In this document: positions 1 to 7,132 of the stretch, one piece after another
Layout of the letters: every line of letters begins with the position of its first letter
Numbering within the stretch: the stretch's first letter is position 1
NCBI GenBank assembly: GCA_000437215.1
Contig: FR898629.1
Location: 46,401 to 110,400, forward strand
Reading direction: 5' to 3'
DNA length: 64,000 bases
Source: Clostridium sp. CAG:440
GTDB lineage: Bacteria; Bacillota; Clostridia; TANB77; CAG-508
Position numbers and translations under genes: made by a program
Notes under the pieces: model-generated
What the model was told of the DNA's origin: nothing
Seen by the model: only the letters and a program-made list of their open reading frames with translations
Databases searched by the model: none

Positions 1-344
1 TTAGAACAACCTATTTAAAAGAAGAAGATGTACAGACTCAAAATTGGAATTATATTAACAATATTAAAGTTGTAATTAAAAATAATTTTGACGATGATGA
101 AGAAGAAAAAAGTAGAAAGTCGACAATTGAAATTAGTTTAAGTTTGCCCAAACAATATCAAGAACTAACTGTCACATACCCATATATCCTTGATACTAAT
201 AAAAATGAATTAATCATAGGTATTGACTACAAGTATGTTGAAAAACACTTTAAGAAAAATTTAATTTTAATAGCCATATTGGTTGATTTACTTTTAGTTA
301 TGGGATTTGAAACTTTCAACTTTAAAAAAACAAACAAAATCTGA
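1..344 (+). CDS. C-terminal end of a membrane-anchored protein, cut by window start
   Basis: The frame starting at base 3 is open from the window edge to the TGA at 342-344, so this is the 3' end of a longer gene and not a short gene starting at the internal TTG. The visible 113 residues include an acidic stretch (DDDEEE), then a beta-rich region, then one hydrophobic helix (LILIAILVDLLLVMGF) close to the C-terminus with a short basic tail. I do not recognise the family. A single C-terminal membrane segment is all that can be said. A terminator-like hairpin follows at 354-382. Confidence 0.5.
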   Translation, partial: RTTYLKEEDVQTQNWNYINNIKVVIKNNFDDDEEEKSRKSTIEISLSLPKQYQELTVTYPYILDTNKNELIIGIDYKYVEKHFKKNLILIAILVDLLLVMGFETFNFKKTNKI

Positions 345-353
345 CCGAATGCG

Positions 354-382
354 GGGAGAGTACTTAATTAAAAGTCTCTTCC
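354..382 (+). terminator. Probable terminator of the first gene
   Basis: GGGAGAG pairs with CTCTTCC (one G-U) around a short AT-rich loop, followed by a T-rich run. It sits 10 bases after the stop codon of the partial gene. Confidence 0.45.
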
Positions 383-583
383 TTATTTATATTATAAAAT
401 ATTCTTTAATATTTTCTAGTACTTATATACAATGAATCTAAGTAAATTAATTTCTAAATCTTTAAATAAAGTCATTGACATATTAATTTTTTTATGATAT
501 TTAATAGACATGATTAAATAATATATTGATTATTTTATAAGTCTAGTAGGGGGCAAATATTTGTCTTTATATTTTATGAAGAT

Positions 584-603
584 AACATTGCACAAAATCA
601 AAG
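584..603. repeat. Left copy of a 20-bp direct repeat, candidate att site
   Basis: The 20 bases at 584-603 recur exactly at 4311-4330. The two copies bracket the integrase relic and its cargo (about 3.7 kb). The right copy lies within a small Cys-rich reading frame, as expected if integration duplicated a piece of a target gene. In such an AT-rich sequence one chance 20-mer match in 64 kb is not negligible, so this is a candidate only. Confidence 0.4.
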
Positions 604-653
604 CAATACGACCAATTTAGAGCATTGAAAAATGCAAAAATTTAAAATATATC

Positions 654-683
654 TTGTATAGTTTATAATAAAAGTGTTATACT
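654..683 (+). promoter_or_regulatory. Promoter ahead of the AlbA_2 remnant
   Basis: TTGTAT (654-659) and TATACT (678-683) are separated by 18 bases. The short iterated repeats at 688-729 start right after it, so they would lie in the transcribed leader and could act as an operator. Confidence 0.4.
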
Positions 684-687
684 ATAG

Positions 688-729
688 TTGAACGATTGAA
701 CGATATTTTGAACGATTGAACGATTGAAG
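688..729 (+). repeat. Iterated TTGAACGAT repeats upstream of the remnant
   Basis: Two clusters of the 8-bp unit GAACGATT (688-704 and 708-729), five units in all counting degenerate ones, sit between the promoter and the ribosome binding site (GGAGG at 732-736). Spacing and position suggest a repressor-binding array retained from the intact gene. Confidence 0.5.
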
Positions 730-744
730 ATGGAGGTAAGTAGC

Positions 745-834
745 ATGAATGAGAATGAATCAATAGAATTTAAAGAAAATTATACAGAAAAAATATATTA
801 TGTAGGAATAAAAATGGCAGACAATAAAAAATAG
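745..834 (+). pseudogene. N-terminal remnant of an AlbA_2-domain ATP-binding protein
   Basis: ATG at 745 follows GGAGG and a short spacer. The 29 residues begin MNENESIEFKE, the usual start of the AlbA_2 (Schlafen-like) DNA-binding domain proteins that are common in gut Clostridia and run to several hundred residues. Homology stops after about 16 residues and a TAG ends the frame, so only the first exon-sized piece survives. The stop codon overlaps the first base of the left arm of a 16-bp inverted repeat (834-849), which suggests the gene was truncated by a rearrangement at that repeat. Confidence 0.5.
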
Positions 835-849
835 TAAGTTGTCGCTGAG
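834..849. repeat. Left arm of a 16-bp perfect inverted repeat
   Basis: GTAAGTTGTCGCTGAG here is matched by its exact reverse complement at 3401-3416. Extending 8 bases inward gives a 24-bp arm with two mismatches. The arms enclose the integrase relic and both ASCH genes (about 2.6 kb). Confidence 0.6.
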
Positions 850-1001
850 ATTGAATTTTGATTTTTAAATAAAAAAATTATAAATTTTTGAGGTGGGAAT
901 ATAAAATATGCTCATCTTTTATTATGTTAATTAAATATTGTATAATATAGGTAGAGTTCTATATATTGTAAATTATGGAAAAATGTAAGGAGGTAATTGT
1001 C

Positions 1002-1932
1002 ATGAGAAAATTGTTTGTTGAAAAAGTAATTGATACAGCAGGAGAATTTTTAGACAATAACCAAAGAATAAAATTAAAAGAAATACTTACAGAAATATGT
1101 TTAAATTACCACATTGAAATATTAGAACAAAACCAAAAAAAGAAATACAAAAGAACAATGAAGAAATATTAAATAAATTTATATCATCAAAAGAAATTGA
1201 AGGCTGTTCAGTTAGAACATTAAAATATTATAAAGATAATATAACCAAAATGCTAGATACTGTAAACCTTCCAATAAATGAAATTACAACAGAAACATTA
1301 AGAAATTATTTATCAAATTATAAAAACAATTCAACTGCTGGTATGGTAACAATAGATAATATAAGAAGAACATTATCAAGTTTCTTTGCTTGGTTGGAAA
1401 ATGAAGATTATATTATCAAAAGTCCAGTTAGAAGGATTCACAAAGTAAAAGCAACTAAAAAAGTAAAAGAAACATTAACAGATGAAAATTTAGAAAAATT
1501 AAGAGATACTTGCTCAAATGTAAGAGATTTAGCAATATTAGAACTATTAATTTCAACTGGTATGAGAATCGGAGAACTTACTAGATTAAATATATCAGAA
1601 GTGCAAAAAGTAAAATGTATATAAAGAAATATTTAGAGACAAGAACAGATAACAACGAAACATTATTTGTATCACTTATAAAACCATATAACCGATTAGG
1701 AATATCGGGTATTGAAATTGCTATTAGAAATTTAAGAAGGGAAGCAAATATAATAAATAAAGTTCATCCACATAAATTTAGAAGAACAATGGCTACAATG
1801 GCAATAGACAAAGGTATGCCAATAGAACAAGTACAAAAATTATTGGGACATATTAAAATAGACACAACAATGGAATATGCAATGGTTAATCAAAACAATG
1901 TTAAAAATTCGCATAGAAAATATATTACTTAA
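1002..1932 (+). pseudogene. Broken tyrosine recombinase (integrase)
   Basis: A tyrosine-recombinase sequence runs through three frames. ATG at 1002 follows AAGGAGG with an 8-base spacer. The N-terminal part stops at 1172; the continuation through a SAM-like core domain (positions 1165-1600) is shifted, with the switch in an A-rich run near 1130-1165. A second break near 1605 removes roughly 35 residues between the first catalytic arginine region (TGMRIGEL) and the downstream LETRTDNN segment. The end keeps HPHKFRRTMA, LLGHIKIDTT and the tyrosine in MEYAMV. Family members are about 320-330 residues. None of the breaks is at a CGG, so this is ordinary decay and not the recoding seen elsewhere in the window. 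Confidence 0.75.
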
Positions 1933-1976
1933 AATTTAATGAAATTTTATAAAATAAAAATTGCTTGGAATGGCTA

Positions 1977-2005
1977 TTTACAAAAAAAAATCTTTGTGTT
2001 ACAAT
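1977..2005 (+). promoter_or_regulatory. Promoter of the small ASCH gene
   Basis: TTTACA (1977-1982), 17-base spacer, TACAAT (2000-2005), then CTGGAGG and ATG at 2025. Confidence 0.5.
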
Positions 2006-2024
2006 ACTAACTGGAGGTAGAAAA

Positions 2025-2366
2025 ATGGAACATATATTAAAATTACAACCTAAATATTTCGATTATATTAACAATGGCACAAAAAGAATAGAATTGAGGT
2101 TATATGACGAAAAAAGACAAAAAATTGCTATTGGAGATACTATAATTTTTCAAAAAGAGCCTGAGTTAGAAACTACTATGAAAGTTAAAGTTATAGGTTT
2201 GTTAAGATATAATACATTTGAAGAATTATTTGAGGATTTTGATATAGAAATGATGGCTGATAAATCAATGACAAAGCAAGACTTATTAAGTGTATTAGAA
2301 GAATTTTATACACCAGAGAAACAAAAACAATATGGTGTTGTCGGAATACGAATTGAAAAAATATAA
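2025..2366 (+). CDS. ASCH-domain protein
   Basis: 113 residues from ATG 2025, chosen because GGAGG lies 9 bases upstream; the longer reading from 1965 would overlap the promoter. The protein matches the ASCH fold seen in YqfB-like proteins: LKLQPKYFDYINNGTKRIELRLYDEKR near the start, the GDTIIF turn near residue 41, and a C-terminal GVVGIRI strand. ASCH domains resemble the PUA RNA-binding fold and some hydrolyse N4-acylated cytidines, but this member's substrate is unknown. It is transcribed alone and faces an ASCH-GNAT fusion across a shared terminator. It contains CGGA only as GTC GGA, in frame and without a shift. Confidence 0.7.
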   Translation: MEHILKLQPKYFDYINNGTKRIELRLYDEKRQKIAIGDTIIFQKEPELETTMKVKVIGLLRYNTFEELFEDFDIEMMADKSMTKQDLLSVLEEFYTPEKQKQYGVVGIRIEKI

Positions 2367-2367
2367 T

Positions 2368-2410
2368 AAAAACACACTCAAAAATTCATTTGAATCTAAG
2401 AGTGTGTTTT
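2368..2410. terminator. Bidirectional terminator between the two ASCH genes
   Basis: AAACACACTC (ending 2379) pairs with GAGTGTGTTT (from 2400) around a 20-base loop. A-run on one side and T-run on the other serve both converging genes. Confidence 0.75.
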
Positions 2411-2433
2411 GTTTTGCCTTGACAGATTGAAAA

Positions 2434-3246
2434 CTATTCGGGAAGTTCTCCGTTGTACACTAACTCACGAGAAGAGTTGTTATAGTAGCCTTCGCTCATA
2501 GTTTGAGTCAACTCCCAATTATATTTCTTGATGATAGGCTCAAACATTGGGATTTTGTAGTCTGCAATTGTGATAAGAGGCTTTGTAGTACCGAGATACT
2601 TAAAAGCTTGTTCTAACATCTTTGTTGCAACATGTTTCCCACGATAGCCTTCTACTACGAGAAAAGTACAAATCTTGCTTTCAGTATCATCCTTTTTCAA
2701 AAATGCTACACCAGCTACATTGTTATTAATTGTGCAAATAACGACTTCGCCAGTACCATTAAATACTCTAGGAATTTCTTTTGCCCAATACCACTCAAAA
2801 TGCTTAGGATAATCTTTACAGATGTAATCCGTAACAGAATAAGCAGCCTGTGCAAATTTACCAAAGAGATTATGGTTGTTGATAAGAGAGCTTAATGTGT
2901 AAATCCTCATATCGTTTGTCTGTTTGCGAAGTTCAAACACATAGACTCCCAAAGCTTCCTTATCTTCAGGATAAATTTCCTGATACATTTCCAAAGCTTT
3001 ATACTTGGTAACGCCAGGAATTGCCTTAGAAGAATCTTCATTGTCGAGCATGTCAGGGAAATCTTCATAGCGAGTTACACGGATAACCTCAAACTTGATA
3101 TTAGAATAGTCCTTAAAAGTGATTGTATCACCTTTTTGAACTCTTTTAATATCAGGATATCCAACCCTTACTTCAAGGGTCTTGATTCCCTTGTTGATAA
3201 GATTGTAATATTCCCGTTTGATTCTCCAGTTATAGTTTTTAGCCAT
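2434..3246 (-). CDS. ASCH domain fused to a GNAT acetyltransferase
   Basis: 270 residues. Residues 1-110 are an ASCH domain (RIKREYYNLINKGIKTLEVR, KGDTITF, GVYVFEL). Residues 120-260 are a GNAT fold with the acetyl-CoA loop around VVEGYRGKHVATKML. A plausible role is modification of a small molecule or nucleic acid recognised by the ASCH part; this is inference. Base composition is clearly higher in GC than its neighbours and codon 11 is an in-frame CGG that must be read as arginine (AAA CGG GAA), unlike the CGG sites of native genes. It has its own consensus promoter and palindromic operator (3293-3346). The gene therefore looks imported. Sure of both domains, unsure of substrate. Confidence 0.75.
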   Translation of the reverse strand: MAKNYNWRIKREYYNLINKGIKTLEVRVGYPDIKRVQKGDTITFKDYSNIKFEVIRVTRYEDFPDMLDNEDSSKAIPGVTKYKALEMYQEIYPEDKEALGVYVFELRKQTNDMRIYTLSSLINNHNLFGKFAQAAYSVTDYICKDYPKHFEWYWAKEIPRVFNGTGEVVICTINNNVAGVAFLKKDDTESKICTFLVVEGYRGKHVATKMLEQAFKYLGTTKPLITIADYKIPMFEPIIKKYNWELTQTMSEGYYNNSSRELVYNGELPE

Positions 3247-3292
3247 AACATCAACCGTCCTTTCATAAAGTATATATTCTTAAAACTGCGAC

Positions 3293-3346
3293 ATACTGTA
3301 ATTTACAGTATATCTTTATTATAGCACAAACGGGAAAGATTGTAAA
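3293..3346 (-). promoter_or_regulatory. Promoter with palindromic operator for the ASCH-GNAT gene
   Basis: On the minus strand TTTACA (3346-3341), 17-base spacer, TATAAT (3323-3318). Immediately downstream lies ATACTGTAA-N-TTACAGTAT (3311-3293), a perfect 9+1+9 palindrome over the expected transcription start, typical of a repressor site. Confidence 0.65.
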
Positions 3347-3400
3347 TAATTATGTATACCCTAAAAACAATAAATTATATAGTTAAAATATTAATTGAAC

Positions 3401-3416
3401 CTCAGCGACAACTTAC
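3401..3416. repeat. Right arm of the 16-bp inverted repeat
   Basis: Exact reverse complement of 834-849; see the left arm. It lies 22 bases before the start of the next plus-strand gene. Confidence 0.6.
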
Positions 3417-3437
3417 AATTTTTAAAGGAGATATATT

Positions 3438-3746
3438 ATGGGAGAATTTATAATACAAATAATAATAGGTTTAATTATAATAATTATAGGGATATTGAAT
3501 ATGAAAGGAAACATATCTTTACTACATTCTTATCATAGAAAAAGAGTAAAAAAAGAAGATATAATACCTTTTGGAAAAAAAGTAGGAATAGGAAGCATAA
3601 TTATTGGAATTACAATAATACTAGCAGGTGTATTCACAATTTTAAATTATACTCATATAAGTAATGTAGTATTAAGCATAGGAATTACAATGGGAATTAC
3701 TATAATATTTTATGCAATGTTTAAATATAATAAGGGAATATTTTAA
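3438..3746 (+). CDS. Small membrane protein with three predicted helices
   Basis: 102 residues; AAAGGAG lies 7 bases before the ATG. Three hydrophobic segments (residues 4-22, 49-68, 75-95) are separated by a conserved-looking basic loop, GNISLLHSYHRKRVKKED. Similar short proteins with an LHxYHRKRV loop occur in Firmicutes but I cannot attach a function. The GNAT gene begins 31 bases downstream, so the two may be cotranscribed. Confidence 0.6.
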   Translation: MGEFIIQIIIGLIIIIIGILNMKGNISLLHSYHRKRVKKEDIIPFGKKVGIGSIIIGITIILAGVFTILNYTHISNVVLSIGITMGITIIFYAMFKYNKGIF

Positions 3747-3777
3747 AATTACAAATTACAAGTTATAGGAGAAATAA

Positions 3778-4200
3778 ATGATAAGAAAATTTGAAAAAAA
3801 TGATATAAATCCTGTAATGCAAATATGGAAAAATGAAAATATAAAAGCTCATAAATTTATATCAAAAGAATATTGGAAAAATAATTATAATTATGTAAAA
3901 GAAATTCTACCAAATGCAGAAATATATGTTTATGTTTTAAAAGAAAATATTGTAGGATTTATAGGAATAAATGAGAATTATATTGAAGGAATTTTTATTG
4001 ATACAAATAATCAATGTAAAGGAATAGGAACATCTTTATTGAATAAAGTAAAAGAAAACAGAGATAATTTGACATTAAGTGTATATAAGAAAAATATAAA
4101 TGCTATCAATTTTTATAAAAAGAATGATTTTATAATTACAAGCGAAAATATAGATAAAGATACAGCTGAAATAGAATACACAATGACTTGGAATAAGTAA
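3778..4200 (+). CDS. GNAT-family N-acetyltransferase
   Basis: 140 residues with the complete GNAT core: N-terminal MIRKFEKNDINPVMQIW, a central beta strand IEGIFIDTNNQCKGIG carrying the (Q/R)xxGxG acetyl-CoA loop, and a C-terminal INAINFYKKNDF motif typical of the family. The substrate cannot be told from sequence. AGGAG sits 6 bases before the ATG. It lies just inside the right candidate att repeat, so it is probably part of the same accessory block. Confidence 0.75.
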   Translation: MIRKFEKNDINPVMQIWKNENIKAHKFISKEYWKNNYNYVKEILPNAEIYVYVLKENIVGFIGINENYIEGIFIDTNNQCKGIGTSLLNKVKENRDNLTLSVYKKNINAINFYKKNDFIITSENIDKDTAEIEYTMTWNK

Positions 4201-4282
4201 GAGCCAAATTACAATAAGTAAATCAAATTACTTTAACAACATTAAAATATCAATAAGCAATAGAAGAGAGGTAGAAGTAGAT

Positions 4283-4492
4283 ATGGAAAAGTGTAAAAAA
4301 AGGAATACAGAACATTGCACAAAATCAAAGTTTTGTTCAAAAAGAGATAGGAGAAAAATAATAAAACTCTTTTTAGAGTCCTACCCACAAGTTCTTGTAA
4401 CTACTAGCCTTAAAGGCTTTACTAGCTATTTATTAGCTATCGTTCGACTAGCATTACTTTATAATTTATTACTTGTAATAATGCTAGTTTAG
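4283..4492 (+). CDS. Possible small Cys-rich protein, 3' end doubtful
   Basis: The first 30 residues (MEKCKKRNTEHCTKSKFC and a basic stretch) look like a real Cys/Lys-rich peptide preceded by GAGAGG, but the remainder reads through an inverted-repeat region and is hydrophobic low-quality sequence. The 20-bp direct repeat at 4311-4330 lies inside codons 10-16. It may be the interrupted target gene of the integrated element. Confidence 0.3.
   Translation: MEKCKKRNTEHCTKSKFCSKRDRRKIIKLFLESYPQVLVTTSLKGFTSYLLAIVRLALLYNLLLVIMLV
4311..4330. repeat. Right copy of the 20-bp direct repeat, candidate att site
   Basis: Identical to 584-603; bounds the accessory block on the right. Confidence 0.4.
4447..4488. 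repeat. Inverted repeat, 10-bp stem
   Basis: ACTAGCATTA (4447-4456) pairs with TAATGCTAGT (4479-4488) around a 22-base loop. Related ACTAGC/GCTAGT fragments lie just upstream. Function unknown; could be a terminator or recombination-related hairpin. Confidence 0.4.
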
Positions 4493-5207
4493 TCCTAGAT
4501 ATTACTTAATAATTTTTATTTCATATTATATAATTTTTTTTGAATCTTCAAAATGCCTATTTCTCTTTATTTGCCGTATTTTGTCAACAACAAACTATAA
4601 GCCTTAAAAATAAAAGCGGCTTAAAATCGATTCTCGTGCGTTGCTTTTTTGGGCTATTTTTGCATTTTTTTATATACCTATATAAGTATAAAAAATTTGG
4701 TTATTTTTTATCTAAAATCTCTCAAAACCAGAATTATCAATATTTTGCTAAAATGCTAAACAACAAGTTATATGGTTTAAATGTTAAAATGGCTTAAAAT
4801 TGATTTTCGTAAGTTTAAATTATATTAATCAAATACATATAAATTTAAAACCAAACATTAAAATTTGCAATTAACAAATGTTCGCTTTAAAAAATTCTAT
4901 AAATTTAAAATCTTTAATTTATAATTTTTTAATTTTTAAAATTTCAAATATAATTTCTTTTTGATTTTAAAAATTTTTAATTATAAATCTGAAGCAAATT
5001 CTATTTTGTAAAAACTTTGTATAAAATTTTTCTTCATATTTTGCTATAAATATTTATATTAAATATAAATCTACAACATTAAAAATATGGCTATCCCCTA
5101 CTCTACTCATTTTTATTTAAATTATGAAAATGTATCTTCATGTTATAAAAGAAAAGAAGATAGCTTTTACACTACCTTCATTTAATTTTTTAACTTTACT
5201 TGCTACG
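4493..5207. other. Gene-free decayed stretch
   Basis: No convincing gene on either strand. It is extremely AT-rich. A degenerate 20-25 bp direct repeat (GGCTTAAAATCGATTCTCGT at 4618-4637, related sequence at 4791-4810, about three mismatches) is the only structure I can point to. Confidence 0.4.
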
Positions 5208-5294
5208 CTACCTATATGGAATTGTTGGAATGTCCATATTTATTCTACTTGAGTTTTCATAGAATTTTTCGGCAATAACATCAAATTTAGCTAA
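5208..5294 (-). pseudogene. C-terminal fragment of an unidentified protein
   Basis: The minus frame reads LAKFDVIAEKFYENSS followed by RINMDIPTIPYR and a TAG. It is coherent protein sequence in a different frame from the toxin fragment that precedes it and abuts its stop, so it is either the shifted tail of the same gene or part of another gene brought next to it by deletion. Family not recognised. Confidence 0.35.
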
Positions 5295-5374
5295 ACACTC
5301 TTGAATTCTGGAGCATCCATAATATCAAAAAATGAATCTTTTATAAAATAAAAATATCCTACATCTATTTGCAT
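5291..5374 (-). pseudogene. Truncated type III toxin (CptN/ToxN-like)
   Basis: ATG at 5374 follows AAGGAG with an 8-base spacer. The 27 residues begin MQIDVGYFYFIKDSFFDIMD, which resembles the N-terminus of CptIN/ToxIN-type endoribonuclease toxins (VGYFYxIKDxFFxxxxDP). Family members are about 150-170 residues, so the gene is cut after its first 25 codons. The upstream layout fits a type III system: a consensus promoter (5516-5545), a short structured transcript and a 9-bp hairpin terminator (5399-5422) before the toxin ORF. Identification rests on a short match and remembered family pattern, so it is tentative. Confidence 0.45.
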
Positions 5375-5398
5375 AACTATTTCTCCTTATACTATCAA

Positions 5399-5422
5399 AG
5401 GCTTACCATCTCTGGTAAGCCT
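5399..5422 (-). terminator. Hairpin terminator between RNA and toxin start
   Basis: AGGCTTACC (5399-5407) and GGTAAGCCT (5414-5422) form a perfect 9-bp stem with a 6-base loop, followed on the minus strand by TTTG. In type III systems a leaky terminator at this place sets the RNA-antitoxin to toxin ratio. Confidence 0.65.
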
Positions 5423-5510
5423 CGAAAATTTATACACTCTCTCATTTATAACTCGCCAAAGAGGCGGCGACAAACACATTTATTAAAAACAACGATGTTC
5501 TTAATTATTA
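5423..5510 (-). ncRNA. Possible type III RNA antitoxin remnant
   Basis: About 88 bases between the promoter and the hairpin terminator, no ORF. It contains CGCC-N8-GGCG (a GC stem rare in this region) and weakly repeated GAG-TATAAA segments. Intact antitoxins have two or more tandem 30-45 nt repeats; at most one or two degenerate units fit here. Confidence 0.3.
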
Positions 5511-5515
5511 TATTC

Positions 5516-5545
5516 ATAATAGCATGAAATATGTCATTTTGTCAA
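5516..5545 (-). promoter_or_regulatory. Promoter of the type III-like locus
   Basis: Minus strand TTGACA (5545-5540), 18-base spacer, TATTAT (5521-5516). Close to consensus. Confidence 0.6.
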
Positions 5546-5686
5546 TAATTTTAATAAATTTTCATCAATATGTTATAGTTTATCCTCTTTAAAGTTTGTG
5601 TATTAAATCGGCTTTTCTTTTTCAATCACTCAATTAATACTAGCATATAATGCTTTTAAATTTTACAGCTTGTTTCATTTCATTGT

Positions 5687-6187
5687 TTATTCCTCATTTT
5701 TCTTTTTTATATCATTCTTATAAAATGTATAAATTCCAACAATTAATAAAATTGTATAGCCTAAAACCATAAACCAACCTTGATAATAAATATAATATGA
5801 ACCATATAAAATCCCTGTTGTTATTCCAGAAATTCTAACTAATTTCATATTTGATTGCCATAAACAATATGCCCTAATCATCGAACCTATTGTTGGTAAT
5901 AATGAAATTAATCCATTCCAGGTAAATACACAATTGATTGCTATTACTGATTCAAAAATTATTAATATTAAAAGATATATTTTTTTGCTAAATTTATCTT
6001 TGTTTATAAATAAGCATGTCCTTATAAAATTTATTATACTTAATACTGCTCCTGTAAAAGCTGATACAATAAAATCATAAATTGCTTCGCATATACAATT
6101 TATAGATTGAACACATAATGATTTTTTCCTATCTTTTATACATATACTTACAATTACTGCTATAAATGCTAATACGCTAAATATCAT
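5687..6187 (-). CDS. YgjV-family inner membrane protein
   Basis: 166 residues starting at the ATG at 6187, chosen because AAGGAG lies 8 bases upstream. The frame is open further upstream but that part is a RhuM relic. Five to six hydrophobic helices; the pattern SINCICEAIYDFIVSAFTGA, SIINFIRTCLF, TWNGLISLLPTIGSMI and a final GWFMVLG helix matches the YgjV family of small membrane proteins of unknown function. No operon partner is evident. Confidence 0.65.
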   Translation of the reverse strand: MIFSVLAFIAVIVSICIKDRKKSLCVQSINCICEAIYDFIVSAFTGAVLSIINFIRTCLFINKDKFSKKIYLLILIIFESVIAINCVFTWNGLISLLPTIGSMIRAYCLWQSNMKLVRISGITTGILYGSYYIYYQGWFMVLGYTILLIVGIYTFYKNDIKKKNEE

Positions 6188-6261
6188 AATTATTGCTCCT
6201 TTTTGAATTAAAAAAACGGCTTTTTTTCCAGCTAAATTTCTTGCGAACATAAAATTATTTG

Positions 6262-6489
6262 GCTCTATTCCTTCTTCTGCAGTATGCTCAAAAAATGAGT
6301 ATACTGAACTTTCAGATAATTCTTCATCTTTATAAATATTTTGAATATGGCGAGTGATTGTTCTTCTATCTTTGCCAAATAATTCTGCCATTTGTTTTTG
6401 TGTAAACCACACAGTTTCATCTTTTTAGTTTACTTCTAATTTTACTCCTTGTTTTCAAATAAAATAATTTCATTTCTTTTTTCGTCCAT
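6262..6489 (-). pseudogene. RhuM-family N-terminal relic
   Basis: From ATG 6489 the sequence reads MDEKRNEIILFENK, then shifts frame, then GVKLEVN, then an in-frame stop, then KDETVWFTQKQMAELFGKDR and a helix-turn-helix continuing to FFEHTAEEG, where homology ends. This is the N-terminal DNA-binding part of the RhuM/virulence protein family (about 330 residues when whole). It is disrupted at both ends and fused in frame by chance to the leader of the YgjV gene. Confidence 0.6.
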
Positions 6490-6501
6490 ACGTTTTAATG
6501 T

Positions 6502-7049
6502 TTATTTTAAATTTTCAGCGTTTAATTCTTTGAGCTCTTCTAATATAAATTTTCCATCTTTCATTATTAGTGTATCATCAAAATAAATTTCTCCACCACC
6601 AAATTCTTTTCTAAGAATTTTAACTATATCCCAATGAATTGCTGACCTATTTCCGTTATCACTTTCTTCTAGCGCCATTCCTGGAGTTAAATGAAAACTT
6701 CCATTTATTTTTTCATCAAACAATGTATCACACATTGGTAACCATTAACACTGTTTTTTACTGGACATGTTGCGACTTCACCATCTGGTATATTAAATGT
6801 TCCATAATATTTTTTTGCAGGAATTCCTTTTATACTAAATGTTAAATCAGTTTCAGGTGCTACAATATGCACTTTGTCAGTTTTATTCATTAATTCTTTT
6901 AAAGGTTCCATCGCAATCTTCATTTTATTATAATCAACATTACAAACATTGTAATAAAAATCTTTAAATTCATTTAGTGTCATATTACTTTTTTTGCAAA
7001 ATATTCGTTTGGATATCTTAAAATACACCATTTTGTATGTTTAACTGAA
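6502..7049 (-). pseudogene. Broken M29-type aminopeptidase
   Basis: C-terminal half of a leucyl/M29 metallo-aminopeptidase of the AmpS type. The order is SVKHTKWCILRYPNE, a one-base deletion in an A-run near 6988, then NMTLNEFKDFYYNVCNVDY and KVHIVAPETDLTFSIKG, PDGEVATCPVKNSVNG, then an internal deletion of about 70 residues, then DTLFDEKINGSFHLTPG and a metal-binding SAIHWDIV/GGGEIYFDD end. About 200 N-terminal residues are absent. The breaks are at an A-run and a deletion junction, not at CGG, so this is a true pseudogene. Confidence 0.8.
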
Positions 7050-7132
7050 AAAAGTATATCACTTTTATTTAAAATTATGCAATATATTATAAAGATTTTT
7101 TTCTACAAACGACATATACTAAATTGTATATA

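Noticed and set aside
1002..1932. The integrase as another CGG-recoded gene
   Set aside because: Its breaks are in an A-run and at a deletion of about 35 residues; no CGG is at either point.
4540..4797. An 85-residue plus-strand ORF
   Set aside because: No ribosome binding site, low-complexity composition and no recognisable pattern.
5687..6412. A single 241-residue RhuM-YgjV fusion protein
   Set aside because: The RhuM part is broken at both ends, and a perfect ribosome binding site precedes an internal ATG at 6187 exactly where YgjV homology begins.
6502..7049. The aminopeptidase as another CGG-recoded gene
   Set aside because: A one-base loss in an A-run and a 70-residue deletion explain it; the only CGGA is AAC GGA in frame.
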